A stretch of 64,000 nt of DNA from Magnetococcales bacterium DCbin4 (GCA_002753735.1 PEAN01000006.1:1-64000), one strand, 5' to 3'. Positions 44,456-52,661 are shown, numbered from the stretch's first letter. A program made the numbers and translations. The notes: generated by a model from the sequence alone, not told the origin.

Positions 44456-45331
44456 ATGCGTTACGAAGGTCCCGTCTACCGTCCTCCCAGTGAAGCGGAT
44501 TCGCTGTTGATCCAGGCCACGGTCGGTTGTCCCCACAACCATTGCACCTTTTGCATGGTCTACAAAAGCGGTCCCCGATATCGCGTCCGACCCGTCGAGG
44601 AAATCTGTGAAGACCTCGTCACCGCACGCCGCTTTCATGGAACCGATGTGCGAACTTTATTCCTGCCCGCCGGCAATACCATTGCCATGGACACGGACGC
44701 ACTGGTAACCGTCTGTCAGGCCGCCAGGGAACAATTTCCCCACCTTGAACGCATCACCGTTTACGGATCCTCTTCCTATATCCTCGACAAGGGGGTCGCC
44801 AACCTGATCCGTCTGCGGCAGGCAGGACTGAACCGTATCCATGTGGGACTGGAAACAGGTGATGATGAAACCCTCCTCCGGGTCAAAAAAGGATCGACCG
44901 CAGCAGAACAAATTCTTGCGGGACAATGGGTCAAGGAATCGGGGATGGAACTGAGCCTTTATGTCGTCCTGGGATTGGCGGGGGCAGAACGCTCCCTCCC
45001 TCATGCCGAAGCGACGGCTCAGGCACTCAACGCCATCAACCCCGATTTTATCCGTATTCGCACCTTCGTCCCCAAAAAGAAGACCCCCATGCTCAGAGAT
45101 TGGCAACAGGGACGATTCACCATGTTGGGCCCCCATGGCATCCTTGAGGAAATGCACCGCCTGGTCGAATTATTGCAGGTGAATTCTTTTTTTACCTGTG
45201 ACCATTACACCAACTATCTGCCCCTCCAGGGCCGACTTCCGGAGGCCAGAAAATCGATTTTGGCCGCCATCGAAGAAGGTTTCCAACGCCCTGAATCAAG
45301 CTATCGACCTTTCTTTATTGGATCAGAATAG
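44456..45331 (+). CDS. Radical SAM protein
   Basis: 291 aa. The cluster motif GCPHNHCTFCMVYK is CX4CX2C, the spacing typical of a particular radical SAM group with GCSHNxCTFC sequences, not the classical CX3CX2C. Barrel motifs LFLPAGNTIAM and RIHVGLETGDDETL follow. Homologues are annotated only as radical SAM proteins; substrate unknown. AGGAA precedes the ATG by seven bases. Close spacing to the lipoprotein gene suggests co-transcription. Confidence 0.88.
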   Translation: MRYEGPVYRPPSEADSLLIQATVGCPHNHCTFCMVYKSGPRYRVRPVEEICEDLVTARRFHGTDVRTLFLPAGNTIAMDTDALVTVCQAAREQFPHLERITVYGSSSYILDKGVANLIRLRQAGLNRIHVGLETGDDETLLRVKKGSTAAEQILAGQWVKESGMELSLYVVLGLAGAERSLPHAEATAQALNAINPDFIRIRTFVPKKKTPMLRDWQQGRFTMLGPHGILEEMHRLVELLQVNSFFTCDHYTNYLPLQGRLPEARKSILAAIEEGFQRPESSYRPFFIGSE

Positions 45332-45385
45332 CCGATTACGACCTGAGGCCGATTTTCTCACCCGAATGTGGACAAGGTGTTTTTT

Positions 45386-45697
45386 ATGACGACCCGGCGT
45401 TTTCCACGGCATCCCCAGCGCAAGACATCCACCACGGATTCCATGACGCAATGCCATGAACTGCACGCTTTAGCGGCATTGCGCCGATCACTCGGCGTCT
45501 CCCAGGAAGAGATGGCCGGGCGCCTTGGTATCGGTCAGGCAGCGATTTCGAAGATTGAAAACCGTGAGGATCCCCAATTGCACAGCCTCAAGCGCTACTG
45601 TGAAGCTTTGGGGGGACGGTTGAAACTGGTCGTGGAATTCCCCGCCAGTCCGCTACCCGCACCGATGCCGGTGACGGCACCCGACCCTTCCGTCTGA
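45386..45697 (+). CDS. XRE-family helix-turn-helix regulator
   Basis: 103 aa. The domain LRRSLGVSQEEMAGRLGIGQ-AAISKIENR is a textbook XRE helix-turn-helix, followed by LKRYCEALGGRLKLVVEF, as in HigA-type antitoxins. No toxin gene is adjacent, so it is an orphan regulator or orphan antitoxin. ATG at 45386 has AAGGTG upstream. A Pro-rich tail ends the protein. Confidence 0.85.
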   Translation: MTTRRFPRHPQRKTSTTDSMTQCHELHALAALRRSLGVSQEEMAGRLGIGQAAISKIENREDPQLHSLKRYCEALGGRLKLVVEFPASPLPAPMPVTAPDPSV

Positions 45698-45744
45698 TCC
45701 TCCCCAGCTCGAAAACAGCTCCCGGGATCCGACGGTATCCATTT

Positions 45745-46290
45745 TCAGGCCGCGAGCAACAGTTCCTCGCCGGTGGTATCCAATGGTTCTTCGGTGGCCG
45801 TAACGGGCAGAGTGGCAGTCGCGGGATCCGCAGCGGGAAGCGCCTCCGTTTCCACTTCCGACGGTGACCACTCTGAAGAAGCGGCCTCCTGCGGTACCGT
45901 CTGATACAACTCCTCCACCAGTTGCGACGTTTTTTCCAGCATGGCAAACAACATGGCCCACAATCCCTGCAACGTCGTCTCCTCGTCGTCATCTTTCTTG
46001 CCATGCGCTGTCGCAGAGACGGAAGGAACGTCCGTACCCCCCTGGGAAAGGAAGTGGGCACCACAGCAGGAAACCGGATTACGCTGTTGCAAAATGGACA
46101 ACAAGGCATCCAGACTGCCAGCAGCCTTGCCCGTTTCCTCTGAAGTCCCATCGCCCTGAACTTCGATCTCCGTTGCCTTGGCACTCATGGTTTGTGTCAA
46201 TATCGATTGAAACCCATCGTTTCCCTGGGAGGTGCCAAAGGTCGCGGTAGACTGCGTCAGGGTGATTTCCAGCATGGATACGTTGATCAT
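45745..46290 (-). CDS. Unknown protein behind a sigma-54-like promoter
   Basis: 181 aa, soluble, no signal peptide. The N-terminal half is Thr/Ser/Gly-rich, the centre has NPVSCCGAHF and a helix GLWAMLFAMLEKTSQLVEELY, and the C-terminal third is Ala/Pro/Glu/Thr-rich and probably disordered. ATG at 46290 (MINVSMLEITL) has a GGAGAGGG sequence upstream. The composition recalls flagellar hook-length or export-related proteins, but no motif supports this. I do not recognise it. Confidence 0.6.
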   Translation of the reverse strand: MINVSMLEITLTQSTATFGTSQGNDGFQSILTQTMSAKATEIEVQGDGTSEETGKAAGSLDALLSILQQRNPVSCCGAHFLSQGGTDVPSVSATAHGKKDDDEETTLQGLWAMLFAMLEKTSQLVEELYQTVPQEAASSEWSPSEVETEALPAADPATATLPVTATEEPLDTTGEELLLAA

Positions 46291-46359
46291 GAACCCTCTC
46301 CTCATGTTCCGTCCGTTGGCGGCGGCTTGTCTTTTTATATTCCTTCACGGGAATATGAA

Positions 46360-46374
46360 TCAATTACCGTGCCA
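46360..46374 (-). promoter_or_regulatory. Sigma-54-type promoter before the unknown gene at 46290
   Basis: On the minus strand TGGCACG, four bases, TTGA: a near-perfect -24/-12 promoter with one mismatch (A for the last C). The predicted transcript start, near 46348, is about 58 bases before the ATG. Confidence 0.55.
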
Positions 46375-46499
46375 ATAACGTAACCTAATGATAGATCAAC
46401 ATAATTCAACAATAAATTCCTTCCGGAGACTTTTTTTCAGTCCCGTTCAGGCAAAAGTATCCAGGAAAATGGATTGAGGTGGGCAAGAGTTGCCGGTCG

Positions 46500-46661
46500 G
46501 GAGGGAAAGACGGTTTTGGCAAAATAACATAACATTTTGCCTGCGGCTTCCTCCAGATTCCACCTCACGGTGGACACCCTTGCCGTCCGGCTAACAGTTC
46601 CCCTTGCTGGGCCTGTAGAGGACTTGCACCTCCAAGTGTGTGCGCCCTGCCGGGCGCACAC
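46500..46661 (-). mobile_element. Group II intron fragment (5' part of domain I)
   Basis: Read on the minus strand, the segment starts GTGTGCGCCCGG right behind a terminator T-run. It contains GGAGGTGCAAGTCCTCTAC, AGGGTGTCCACCGTGAGGTG and GAATCTGGAGGAAGCC, all characteristic of bacterial group II intron domain I as I know them. No reverse transcriptase or domain V/VI sequence follows, so only a remnant is left. Position directly downstream of a terminator hairpin is the known target of class C group II introns. The boundary near 46500 is approximate. Confidence 0.6.
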
Positions 46662-46662
46662 A

Positions 46663-46692
46663 TAAAAAAACCGGAAGAATTCTTCCGGTTTT
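46663..46692 (-). terminator. Intrinsic terminator of the AAEAPK-repeat gene
   Basis: Perfect palindrome AACCGGAAGAATTCTTCCGGTT followed on the minus strand by seven T. It lies 27 bp behind the stop codon of the minus-strand gene at 46719-47231. Confidence 0.85.
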
Positions 46693-46718
46693 CCTTGATT
46701 CCAAAGTCTTTGAGACGA

Positions 46719-47231
46719 TTATTTGGTGCCTTTGGCGGCATCGGCTTTGGGCGCAGCCCCATGGTGACCTTTGTGGTCGGCCTTGGGAGCAGCCGCAGCT
46801 TTGGGAGCTTCTGCTTTGGGGGCTGCTGCTTTGGGGGCCTCAGCAGCCTTGGGGGCCTCAGCAGCTTTGGGGGCCTCAGCAGCCTTGGGGGCCTCAGCAG
46901 CTTTGGGGGCCTCAGCAGCTTTGGGGGCCTCAGCAGCTTTGGGGGCCTCAGCAGCTTTGGGGGCCTCAGCAGCTTTGGGGGCGTCTACTTTGGCTGCCGA
47001 AGCACCCTGGGCATGGGGTTCTTCCTTGCCAAAGGAAAGAATGCCAATATGGGAATGGCCCATGCCGTGATAGAAATAATGGTGGCCATGCTGATCACAA
47101 CCACCGTAGGGAAAAATCGTCCAGCTGCTATCACAAGGAACGTGGGTCGCCATATCGTGCGCAGAAGCAGTATTGACGGCCAGCATCATGGCCGAAGCAC
47201 AGATGGCACCAAGAATTGCGGTTTTTTTCAT
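46719..47231 (-). CDS. Periplasmic AAEAPK-repeat protein with His-rich region
   Basis: 170 aa. A signal peptide ([19 protein letters not shown], cleavage after TASA) is followed by a mature N-terminus rich in His and Cys ([20 protein letters not shown]). Eight exact AAEAPK hexapeptides come next, then variants of them and a tail [19 protein letters not shown]. The Lys/Ala/Pro/Glu repeat should be extended and charged; the His clusters suggest metal binding, which is inference. GAGAGG lies before the ATG. It has its own terminator and is divergent from the DUF3047 gene. No homologue recognised. Confidence 0.75.
   Translation of the reverse strand: MKKTAILGAICASAMMLAVNTASAHDMATHVPCDSSWTIFPYGGCDQHGHHYFYHGMGHSHIGILSFGKEEPHAQGASAAKVDAPKAAEAPKAAEAPKAAEAPKAAEAPKAAEAPKAAEAPKAAEAPKAAEAPKAAAPKAEAPKAAAAPKADHKGHHGAAPKADAAKGTK
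46837..46980. repeat. Eight 18-bp tandem repeats within the AAEAPK gene
   Basis: Units of GGCCTCAGCAGCTTTGGG (with CC/TT variants at one position), in frame with the gene and each encoding one hexapeptide. Near-identical units suggest recent expansion and possible length variation between strains. Confidence 0.9.
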
Positions 47232-47405
47232 TTGCAAGCCTCTCTCTGGTTGGAATAAAACCCTGATGGGCATTCGAGTGGTACGGTACTTCTGCTCCAG
47301 AAACCGTAGCAACATCAGGAATGGAATTCGGCAGTGAGGGTATTGGATTCGATCAGGAAAGGCAACCCGATTTGCTCTTTGGCAATCGGTCATGGAGGGT
47401 GGCAA

Positions 47406-48086
47406 ATGAAACGATGGATCATGGGATTGGTTGTGACGGGTGGCTTGGCCTGGATGGACGAAAGTCACGCAGCACGCCTCACCCTGGGAGATTTTTCTTC
47501 ACAAAATTTAAACGGTTGGCAACGGAAAAGTTTTCAGGGAGAAAATCAATGGCAGTTTGAACATGCGTCGCACGCCCCCGATCCTGACCTGTATCACCTT
47601 CGTGTGCAAAGCAATGACACCGCCGAAGGAATGATCCGCAAAGAAACCGTAGACTTGAAACAGTGGCCCATCCTGCACTGGTCATGGCGGGTTGCCCTGC
47701 CCTTACCTGAAGGCGCAGAACAAACCCGTGCGGGTGATGATTTTGCCGCCCGAATCGGTATCATCATCGCCGATGGCCCCTTCCCCTGGCAAACCTACAG
47801 CATCAACTACGTCCATTCCAGTACGCTGCCAGCGGGGACACATTGGCAGAGTCCCTATTCCGATCATGTCTTCATGCTGGCCGTTGCCCGCAATGGACAA
47901 GATCACAATGAATGGCAACATTTCCGCCGCAATGTCGCCATGGACTTCAAACAGTTGTTCAATCGTGACATCGACCGCATTCAGGCCGTAGCCATCATGG
48001 TCGATACCGATAATACCCATGGCAAGGCACAAACCTGGTTCGGCGACGTGTTCTTTTCGGATCAATCCCATCCTCCCACCCCCTGA
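47406..48086 (+). CDS. DUF3047 family secreted protein
   Basis: About 226 aa. A signal peptide (MKRWIMGLVVTGGLAWM..SHA) is followed by the DUF3047 domain, recognised by LHWSWRVALPLPEGA, TYSINYVHSS and AVAIMVDTDNTHGKAQTWFGD with the terminal DVFFS. The fold resembles carbohydrate-binding jelly rolls. GGAGGG lies seven bases before the ATG at 47406; the longer frame from 47334 is not favoured. Function unknown. Confidence 0.85.
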   Translation: MKRWIMGLVVTGGLAWMDESHAARLTLGDFSSQNLNGWQRKSFQGENQWQFEHASHAPDPDLYHLRVQSNDTAEGMIRKETVDLKQWPILHWSWRVALPLPEGAEQTRAGDDFAARIGIIIADGPFPWQTYSINYVHSSTLPAGTHWQSPYSDHVFMLAVARNGQDHNEWQHFRRNVAMDFKQLFNRDIDRIQAVAIMVDTDNTHGKAQTWFGDVFFSDQSHPPTP

Positions 48087-48432
48087 TCGTGATGATTAAT
48101 ACAGAATGTTTCATGAGACAAACTGTATCGGAACAAAATGACTCATCGGATAATATATTTTAGATTCAATTAGTTAGATAACGATTCAATCCAATACCCA
48201 ACGCAACACGAACTGTTGAAAAACACACAATGGAAAGTGCTTTATCCATTAAATTAACATATAATATGTGTTTATATTATAATTCATTGTAAATAAACAT
48301 ATTTCTAGCACGAACACCAATCCCGATGTGTGGCACGAAGCATGCGATATATTGAGTGACAGCACGCAGTATCCAACATGTGAACTGCGGTATTGGAATA
48401 AGAAAAACAAAAAAAGAGTGAGGAGTAGTGCC
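48087..48432. other. AT-rich intergenic region before the ankyrin gene
   Basis: Markedly AT-rich compared with its surroundings, with several short A/T tracts (for example around 48250-48300). It contains the sigma-54-like site listed separately. No coding sequence or RNA gene recognised. Confidence 0.5.
48331..48345 (+). promoter_or_regulatory. Sigma-54-type promoter before the ankyrin gene
   Basis: TGGCACG, four bases, ATGC: identical to the -24/-12 consensus except for one base in the -12 element, with GG and GC ten apart. The predicted start near 48357 gives a leader of about 75 bases. Confidence 0.5.
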
Positions 48433-49407
48433 ATGAAGACGGGACGTTTGAAATTGGTCGCTTCAGTGCTGGCGTTGACAGCGGGGGTGGCGATCTGGGC
48501 TGGGAAGCCGACGGAATCTTCACCCATGGTGTCCAATGAAATGGCGATGGCGGCCATGGATGGGAATATTAATGATATCAATCGTTTGCTGCGTGAAGGA
48601 TGGGATGTGAACCATGGTGGCAAACTGGGAAATACCACATTGATGTGGGCAGCGGAATATGGCCAAACCCGTGTCGTGAACAGCCTGCTTGCCGCCAATG
48701 CGGAGGTCAACGCGGTGAATCGTTGGGGTCAATCGGCGCTGACGCTGGCGGTACAATGGGGCAATGAAGAGATTGTGGACATGCTGTTGGCGCATGGTGC
48801 CGATGTGAAACACGCGGCAAACAACGGCAGCACGGCGTTGATGAGAGCGGCACAATACGATTTCGATAATCTGGTCCAAAAACTCATCGATCATGGTGCC
48901 GATGTTGCCCAACTCGACCATCAGGGTCGTTCCGCGTTGTTGGTAGCGGCCGAATGGGGTTCATTGAAAGCCACCGAACGTTTGTTGGCGGCGGGTGCCA
49001 ATCACAACCTTCAGGACAAAGCGGGATTCTCAGCTCTAATGCTGGCCGCCATGAATGGTCATGAAGGGGTGGTCGAGGCATTGTTGACCAAGGGAACCCG
49101 GGATATCGTACGCCATGAATGCGGCTGCACAGCACTCCACCTGGCAGCAGAAAAGGGTTATTCAGGAATCGTACAGACCCTGGTTGCCCATGGCGCAGAT
49201 GTCAACGCAGTCAATCAATGGGGCGTATCACCGTTGATGCTGGCCGCTGCCAACGACCGCTTTGATGTGGTCAAGATTTTGCTGTCTCATGGGGCCAACC
49301 CCACATTGAAGGATATCGATGGCAAAACCGTAGCTCGGCACTATGGCCGCACCAATGAAAAAACAGCCATGGGAAAACTGTTGGCAAAGGTGGGTGCCTT
49401 GATTTGA
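48433..49407 (+). CDS. Secreted ankyrin-repeat protein
   Basis: 324 aa. A signal peptide or N-terminal anchor (MKTGRLKLVASVLALTAGVAI) is followed by about eight ankyrin repeats of the standard 33-residue pattern (TLMWAAEYGQTRVVNSLLAA, ALTLAVQWGNEEIVDMLLAH, ALHLAAEKGYSGIVQTLVAH). These proteins act as protein-binding scaffolds; the partner is unknown. GAGGAG lies upstream of the ATG at 48433. A strong terminator follows. Confidence 0.88.
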   Translation: MKTGRLKLVASVLALTAGVAIWAGKPTESSPMVSNEMAMAAMDGNINDINRLLREGWDVNHGGKLGNTTLMWAAEYGQTRVVNSLLAANAEVNAVNRWGQSALTLAVQWGNEEIVDMLLAHGADVKHAANNGSTALMRAAQYDFDNLVQKLIDHGADVAQLDHQGRSALLVAAEWGSLKATERLLAAGANHNLQDKAGFSALMLAAMNGHEGVVEALLTKGTRDIVRHECGCTALHLAAEKGYSGIVQTLVAHGADVNAVNQWGVSPLMLAAANDRFDVVKILLSHGANPTLKDIDGKTVARHYGRTNEKTAMGKLLAKVGALI

Positions 49408-49462
49408 TTTCTTGAACTGCTGCCTCCCTCGACATCGTTGTCACGATTCGTCGGGTTTTTCA

Positions 49463-49496
49463 ACGGGTGCAACGTTTGGCGCACCCGTTTTTTTTT
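49463..49496 (+). terminator. Intrinsic terminator of the ankyrin gene
   Basis: Stem ACGGGTGC / GCACCCGT with a ten-base loop, followed by a run of nine T, 55 bp behind the stop codon. Confidence 0.85.
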
Positions 49497-49550
49497 ATCG
49501 AGAAATCAAACATTTTTTCTGAAAATATTGACATTCATATTGGTTATTAA

Positions 49551-49581
49551 AAGAAAAAAGGTCTGGAAGATTACCCAGACC
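49551..49581 (-). terminator. Intrinsic terminator of algH, resembling a MITE arm
   Basis: On the minus strand GGTCTGG, an eight-base loop, CCAGACC, then TTTTTTCTTTTAATAA. The flank TTATTAAAAGAAAAAAGG matches the outer arm of the MITE copies, so it may be a minimal relic of that family or the type of terminator it derives from. Confidence 0.7.
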
Positions 49582-49609
49582 TTCATATTTTTCAATCAGC
49601 GTTCCAACA

Positions 49610-50173
49610 TCAATTGGTCATGTGACTGCCCCAATCCACCAGTTTGGCGGGGTCGATTCCCATGATCTTCAACGCCGATTCCCAACGCGTATTGACCGGG
49701 GTTTCAAAAAGGATGTTGCGGTTCAACCCTGTCACCAGCCAGGCGTTTTCCTTCAATTCCGTTTCCAACTGACCACCCGCCCAACCCGAATATCCCAGGG
49801 CAAAAAGAAACCTCCCCGACGAACGTCCTTCAACCAGATGCCGCAGAATATCGGGGTTGGTCCCAAGAAACAAATTTTCCTCGACCTTAAGATTGCCCGG
49901 AATTTCCAAGAATTCTTCGTACAGGATGAACCCCCGATCCACCGCCACCGGTCCCCCCTGATAAACGATGGCCGAATCATGCCGGTTCCAATCCAAACCG
50001 AGTTGCGCCAGAATTTCCTGCATTGATGCGGGATGGGCCTGGTTGATGACCAGTCCCAACGCCCCTTCTTCATTGTGTGAACAAATGAACAGAACGGAAC
50101 GTTCAAAATTGGGATCATTCAGACTGGGCATGGCAATCAAGAATTTTCCCTCGAGGCTTTGACTCCGATCCAT
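49610..50173 (-). CDS. algH: AlgH/YqgE family protein
   Basis: 187 aa cytoplasmic protein of the UPF0301 family. Diagnostic segments: LEGKFLIAMPSLNDPNFERSV, YQGGPVAVDRGFILY and FALGYSGWAGGQLETEL. The molecular function is not firmly established; it was linked to alginate regulation in Pseudomonas. ATG at 50173 has GGGGG seven bases upstream (GTG at 50179 is the alternative). It follows mpl by 15 bp and probably belongs to its operon. Confidence 0.93.
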   Translation of the reverse strand: MDRSQSLEGKFLIAMPSLNDPNFERSVLFICSHNEEGALGLVINQAHPASMQEILAQLGLDWNRHDSAIVYQGGPVAVDRGFILYEEFLEIPGNLKVEENLFLGTNPDILRHLVEGRSSGRFLFALGYSGWAGGQLETELKENAWLVTGLNRNILFETPVNTRWESALKIMGIDPAKLVDWGSHMTN

Positions 50174-50188
50174 TCGCACACCCCCGAT

Positions 50189-51598
50189 TTACGAGTACAC
50201 TTCAGTCAGCCGATGATGCAACCGTTCATGAATGCCATCAAAGCCACCATTGCTCATGATGATACAATGATCGCCTTTCTTTAAATGATTTGTCAAATAT
50301 TCCGCAGCCTCCAGACCATTGGCGACGACACAAGCCCTGGGTTCCGGCCCGGAGTGCCCTTGATTGAGGTAATGCGCCACCGCATCCACATCCAACAGTT
50401 TGTCAGGGGCCATGCCACGCGGGGCGGGGCGGGCCAAGACCACAAAATCGGCCTGTGCCAGTGCGGGTGCCAACCGCTCCTGGTGTGCCCGGGAACGCAT
50501 GGTATTGGAGCGCGGCTCAATCACCACCCAAACCCGGTTCGAACCGACTTTGCATTTCAATCCATCGATGGTCGTTGCCATGGCGGTTGGATGGTGGGCA
50601 AAATCATCGTAGATTCGGATGTCTTCGACATTGAACCGTTCCTGAAGGCGCCGCGCCACCCCCTGAAACCGTTCCAATCCCTGCTTGATCATCGCCGGAT
50701 CGACCTGGTGATGCAGACAGGTCGCCGCCGCCGCCAGACCGTTGAGGACATTGTGCCGTCCCAACAATTCCCAATGAACCTGAAAAATTTCCCGCTGATT
50801 GTGAAACAAACTCCAATGTTGACCATCGGCACGGTTCAAACGGGCAGTATAGGCAACATCGTCCCGATTCAGGCCATAGGTCACCACCGGAGCATGTGCA
50901 CGCTCCGCCAGGCTTCGGATTTCAGGGTCATCCCAGTTGGCCATGACCTGGCCATTGGCAGGAACCAGGCGTAACAACAGGCGAAATTGGACCCGGATGG
51001 CTTCCAGATCGGGATAAATGTCGCCATGGTCGAATTCCAGGTTATGCAAGATCAATGTTTTCGGGTGATAATGAAGAAACTTGGGCCTCTTGTCAAAAAA
51101 GGCGGTGTCATACTCATCTCCCTCAATCACGACCCATTGGCTCTGGGGAAACCTGGCACCCACACCAAAATCCCTGGGAATACCGCCAATGAAAAAACCG
51201 GGCCGCAAACCCGCTTCATCCATCAGGCGGGCAATCATGCTGGTTGTCGTGGTTTTGCCATGGGTCCCCGTGACGACCACCGGATGCCGTCCCTCCAACA
51301 CGTTTTCGAACAACCATTGCCCCCCCGAACGGAAAGGAATGCCACGATTCATGGCCTCCTCCAGTTCCGGATTCCCCCGCGAGATGGCATTGCCAACCAG
51401 GACCATGTCGGGAACGGGATGCAGATTTTCAGCACGGAATCCCTCTTGCAGGGGAATCCCCAAATCACGCAGAAAAAGACTCATGGGAGGATAGACACCA
51501 TGGTCCGATCCTGTGACCACCCATCCCCGCTCCTTGGCCAGGGCGGCCAGACCCGCCATCGCGGTGCCACAAATTCCGATGATGTGCAAATGGGGCAT
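50189..51598 (-). CDS. mpl: UDP-N-acetylmuramate:L-alanyl-gamma-D-glutamyl-meso-diaminopimelate ligase
   Basis: Mur-ligase family enzyme of peptidoglycan recycling that joins recovered tripeptide to UDP-MurNAc. N-terminal IIGICGTAMAGLAAL and GSDHGVYPPMS (Mpl-specific spacing), ATP motif GTHGKTTTTSM, then the EGDEYDTAFFDKRPKF stretch and IYDDFAHHPTAM. 469 aa agrees with Mpl. Directly downstream of ampD (3-bp gap), which supplies the tripeptide: a recycling unit. Confidence 0.94.
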   Translation of the reverse strand: MPHLHIIGICGTAMAGLAALAKERGWVVTGSDHGVYPPMSLFLRDLGIPLQEGFRAENLHPVPDMVLVGNAISRGNPELEEAMNRGIPFRSGGQWLFENVLEGRHPVVVTGTHGKTTTTSMIARLMDEAGLRPGFFIGGIPRDFGVGARFPQSQWVVIEGDEYDTAFFDKRPKFLHYHPKTLILHNLEFDHGDIYPDLEAIRVQFRLLLRLVPANGQVMANWDDPEIRSLAERAHAPVVTYGLNRDDVAYTARLNRADGQHWSLFHNQREIFQVHWELLGRHNVLNGLAAAATCLHHQVDPAMIKQGLERFQGVARRLQERFNVEDIRIYDDFAHHPTAMATTIDGLKCKVGSNRVWVVIEPRSNTMRSRAHQERLAPALAQADFVVLARPAPRGMAPDKLLDVDAVAHYLNQGHSGPEPRACVVANGLEAAEYLTNHLKKGDHCIIMSNGGFDGIHERLHHRLTEVYS

Positions 51599-51601
51599 GT
51601 A

Positions 51602-52180
51602 TCATTTCTCCCAGATCAATGGCCAGTCACAAGAGCGGGCCGAAACACCCGGTTCACCCAGAAGCATTCTGAGCCGGGACCAATCGAACATGGGTCCTGG
51701 ATCCCATTTGCGTCCGGGGGCAACATGTTCATGGCCGACGATCCGATCCACGCCGAGCGCGGGGTAACGTCCTTGAAGTTGCGAGATCAAACCGGCCAGG
51801 GTTGAATATTGAGTGTCCTCGAATGGTGTCTTGGCATCCCCTTCCAACTCGATGCCGATGGAAAAATCATTGCACCCTTCGCGCCCTTCCCAGACGCTCA
51901 GGCCGGCATGCCACGCCCGCCGTTGGACCGGAACATATTGGGTCACATCACCCGAACGTTGGATGACAAAGTGAGCCGAAACCTTGAGCGTGGCGATTTC
52001 CTGGAAGAACGGATGGGCAGAGGGATCCAACTTCCCCATGAACAGGGCCTCAACATGGGGACCGCCAAACTCGCCCGGAGGAAGGCTGATGGCATGTACC
52101 ACGACCAGATCGATGGCAACGGCATCGGGTCTGGCATTATGATGGGGCGATGGGCAGTACCGGAATGCAGGAACCGTCAG
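51602..52180 (-). CDS. ampD: 1,6-anhydro-N-acetylmuramyl-L-alanine amidase AmpD
   Basis: Cytoplasmic zinc amidase releasing peptides from recycled anhydromuropeptides. [57 protein letters not shown] and [19 protein letters not shown] match AmpD along its length; zinc ligands His, His and Asp are present. No ATG, GTG or TTG is available near the expected start. The best candidate is a CTG at 52180 overlapping the stop of the NifU-type gene (CTGA), giving 192 aa. A far-upstream start would add unrelated sequence. Confidence 0.88.
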   Translation of the reverse strand: MTVPAFRYCPSPHHNARPDAVAIDLVVVHAISLPPGEFGGPHVEALFMGKLDPSAHPFFQEIATLKVSAHFVIQRSGDVTQYVPVQRRAWHAGLSVWEGREGCNDFSIGIELEGDAKTPFEDTQYSTLAGLISQLQGRYPALGVDRIVGHEHVAPGRKWDPGPMFDWSRLRMLLGEPGVSARSCDWPLIWEK

Positions 52181-52401
52181 GGGACGTTCTCCACGGAAAC
52201 GACTTCCGGAATCCGCTCCTTGAGCACCCGCTCGATCCCTCCCTTGAGGGTCATGGTGGCTCCCGGGCAGGAACCACAGGCGCCGCGTAAACGTACATTG
52301 ACGACATTGCCCGGAGTCACGTCGACCAATTCGACATCGCCCCCATCTCTTTGCAGATAGGGCCGAATTTCTTGCAGGACCTTTTCCACGCGCTCGCGCA
52401 T
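52177..52401 (-). CDS. NifU C-terminal domain protein (iron-sulfur carrier)
   Basis: 74 aa, a stand-alone Nfu domain. [16 protein letters not shown] and [18 protein letters not shown] with the CxxC pair that holds a 4Fe-4S cluster. It acts as a scaffold or carrier in Fe-S cluster delivery. It precedes ampD with a four-base overlap and follows a tRNA-Glu gene. Confidence 0.93.
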   Translation of the reverse strand: MRERVEKVLQEIRPYLQRDGGDVELVDVTPGNVVNVRLRGACGSCPGATMTLKGGIERVLKERIPEVVSVENVP

Positions 52402-52441
52402 AGTGACCCCGGAATGGAAAAATATGTTGCTTTAGGAATAA

Positions 52442-52517
52442 TGGCGTCCCGTAGGGGAATCGAACCCCTGTTACCGGCGTGAAAGGCCGATGTCCTAGTC
52501 CACTAGACGAACGGGAC
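52442..52517 (-). tRNA. tRNA-Glu (anticodon TTC)
   Basis: Minus-strand cloverleaf: acceptor GTCCCGT, D-arm TCGTCTAGTGGACTAGGA, anticodon loop CTTTCAC, T-arm CAGGGGTTCGATTCCCCTA, encoded CCA. Confidence 0.96.
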
Positions 52518-52661
52518 ACATAAAGAAGCCGGAGGCACTCAGGCAATCCGGTTGCAAGAACTCACCTCACCCAACACCATCATTGGTCGTGCTTGCGGTG
52601 CATACAGTAAAAGGAATCATCGCGATTGGCAACCCCATCTTTATCAAAAAATAAAAAAAAA

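Noticed and set aside
45386-45697. Toxin-antitoxin pair around the XRE gene
   Set aside because: No toxin-sized gene of a known family is adjacent; the neighbours are a radical SAM gene and an unrelated unknown gene on the other strand.
46437-46661. 74-codon frame on the minus strand (with [13 protein letters not shown])
   Set aside because: It runs through the group II intron fragment; such frames arise from the intron RNA sequence and are not genes.
46640-47176. Pro/Gln/Leu-rich and Gly/Ser/Leu-rich frames opposite the AAEAPK gene
   Set aside because: They are antisense readings of the 18-bp repeats; the minus-strand gene has signal peptide, ribosome-binding site and terminator.
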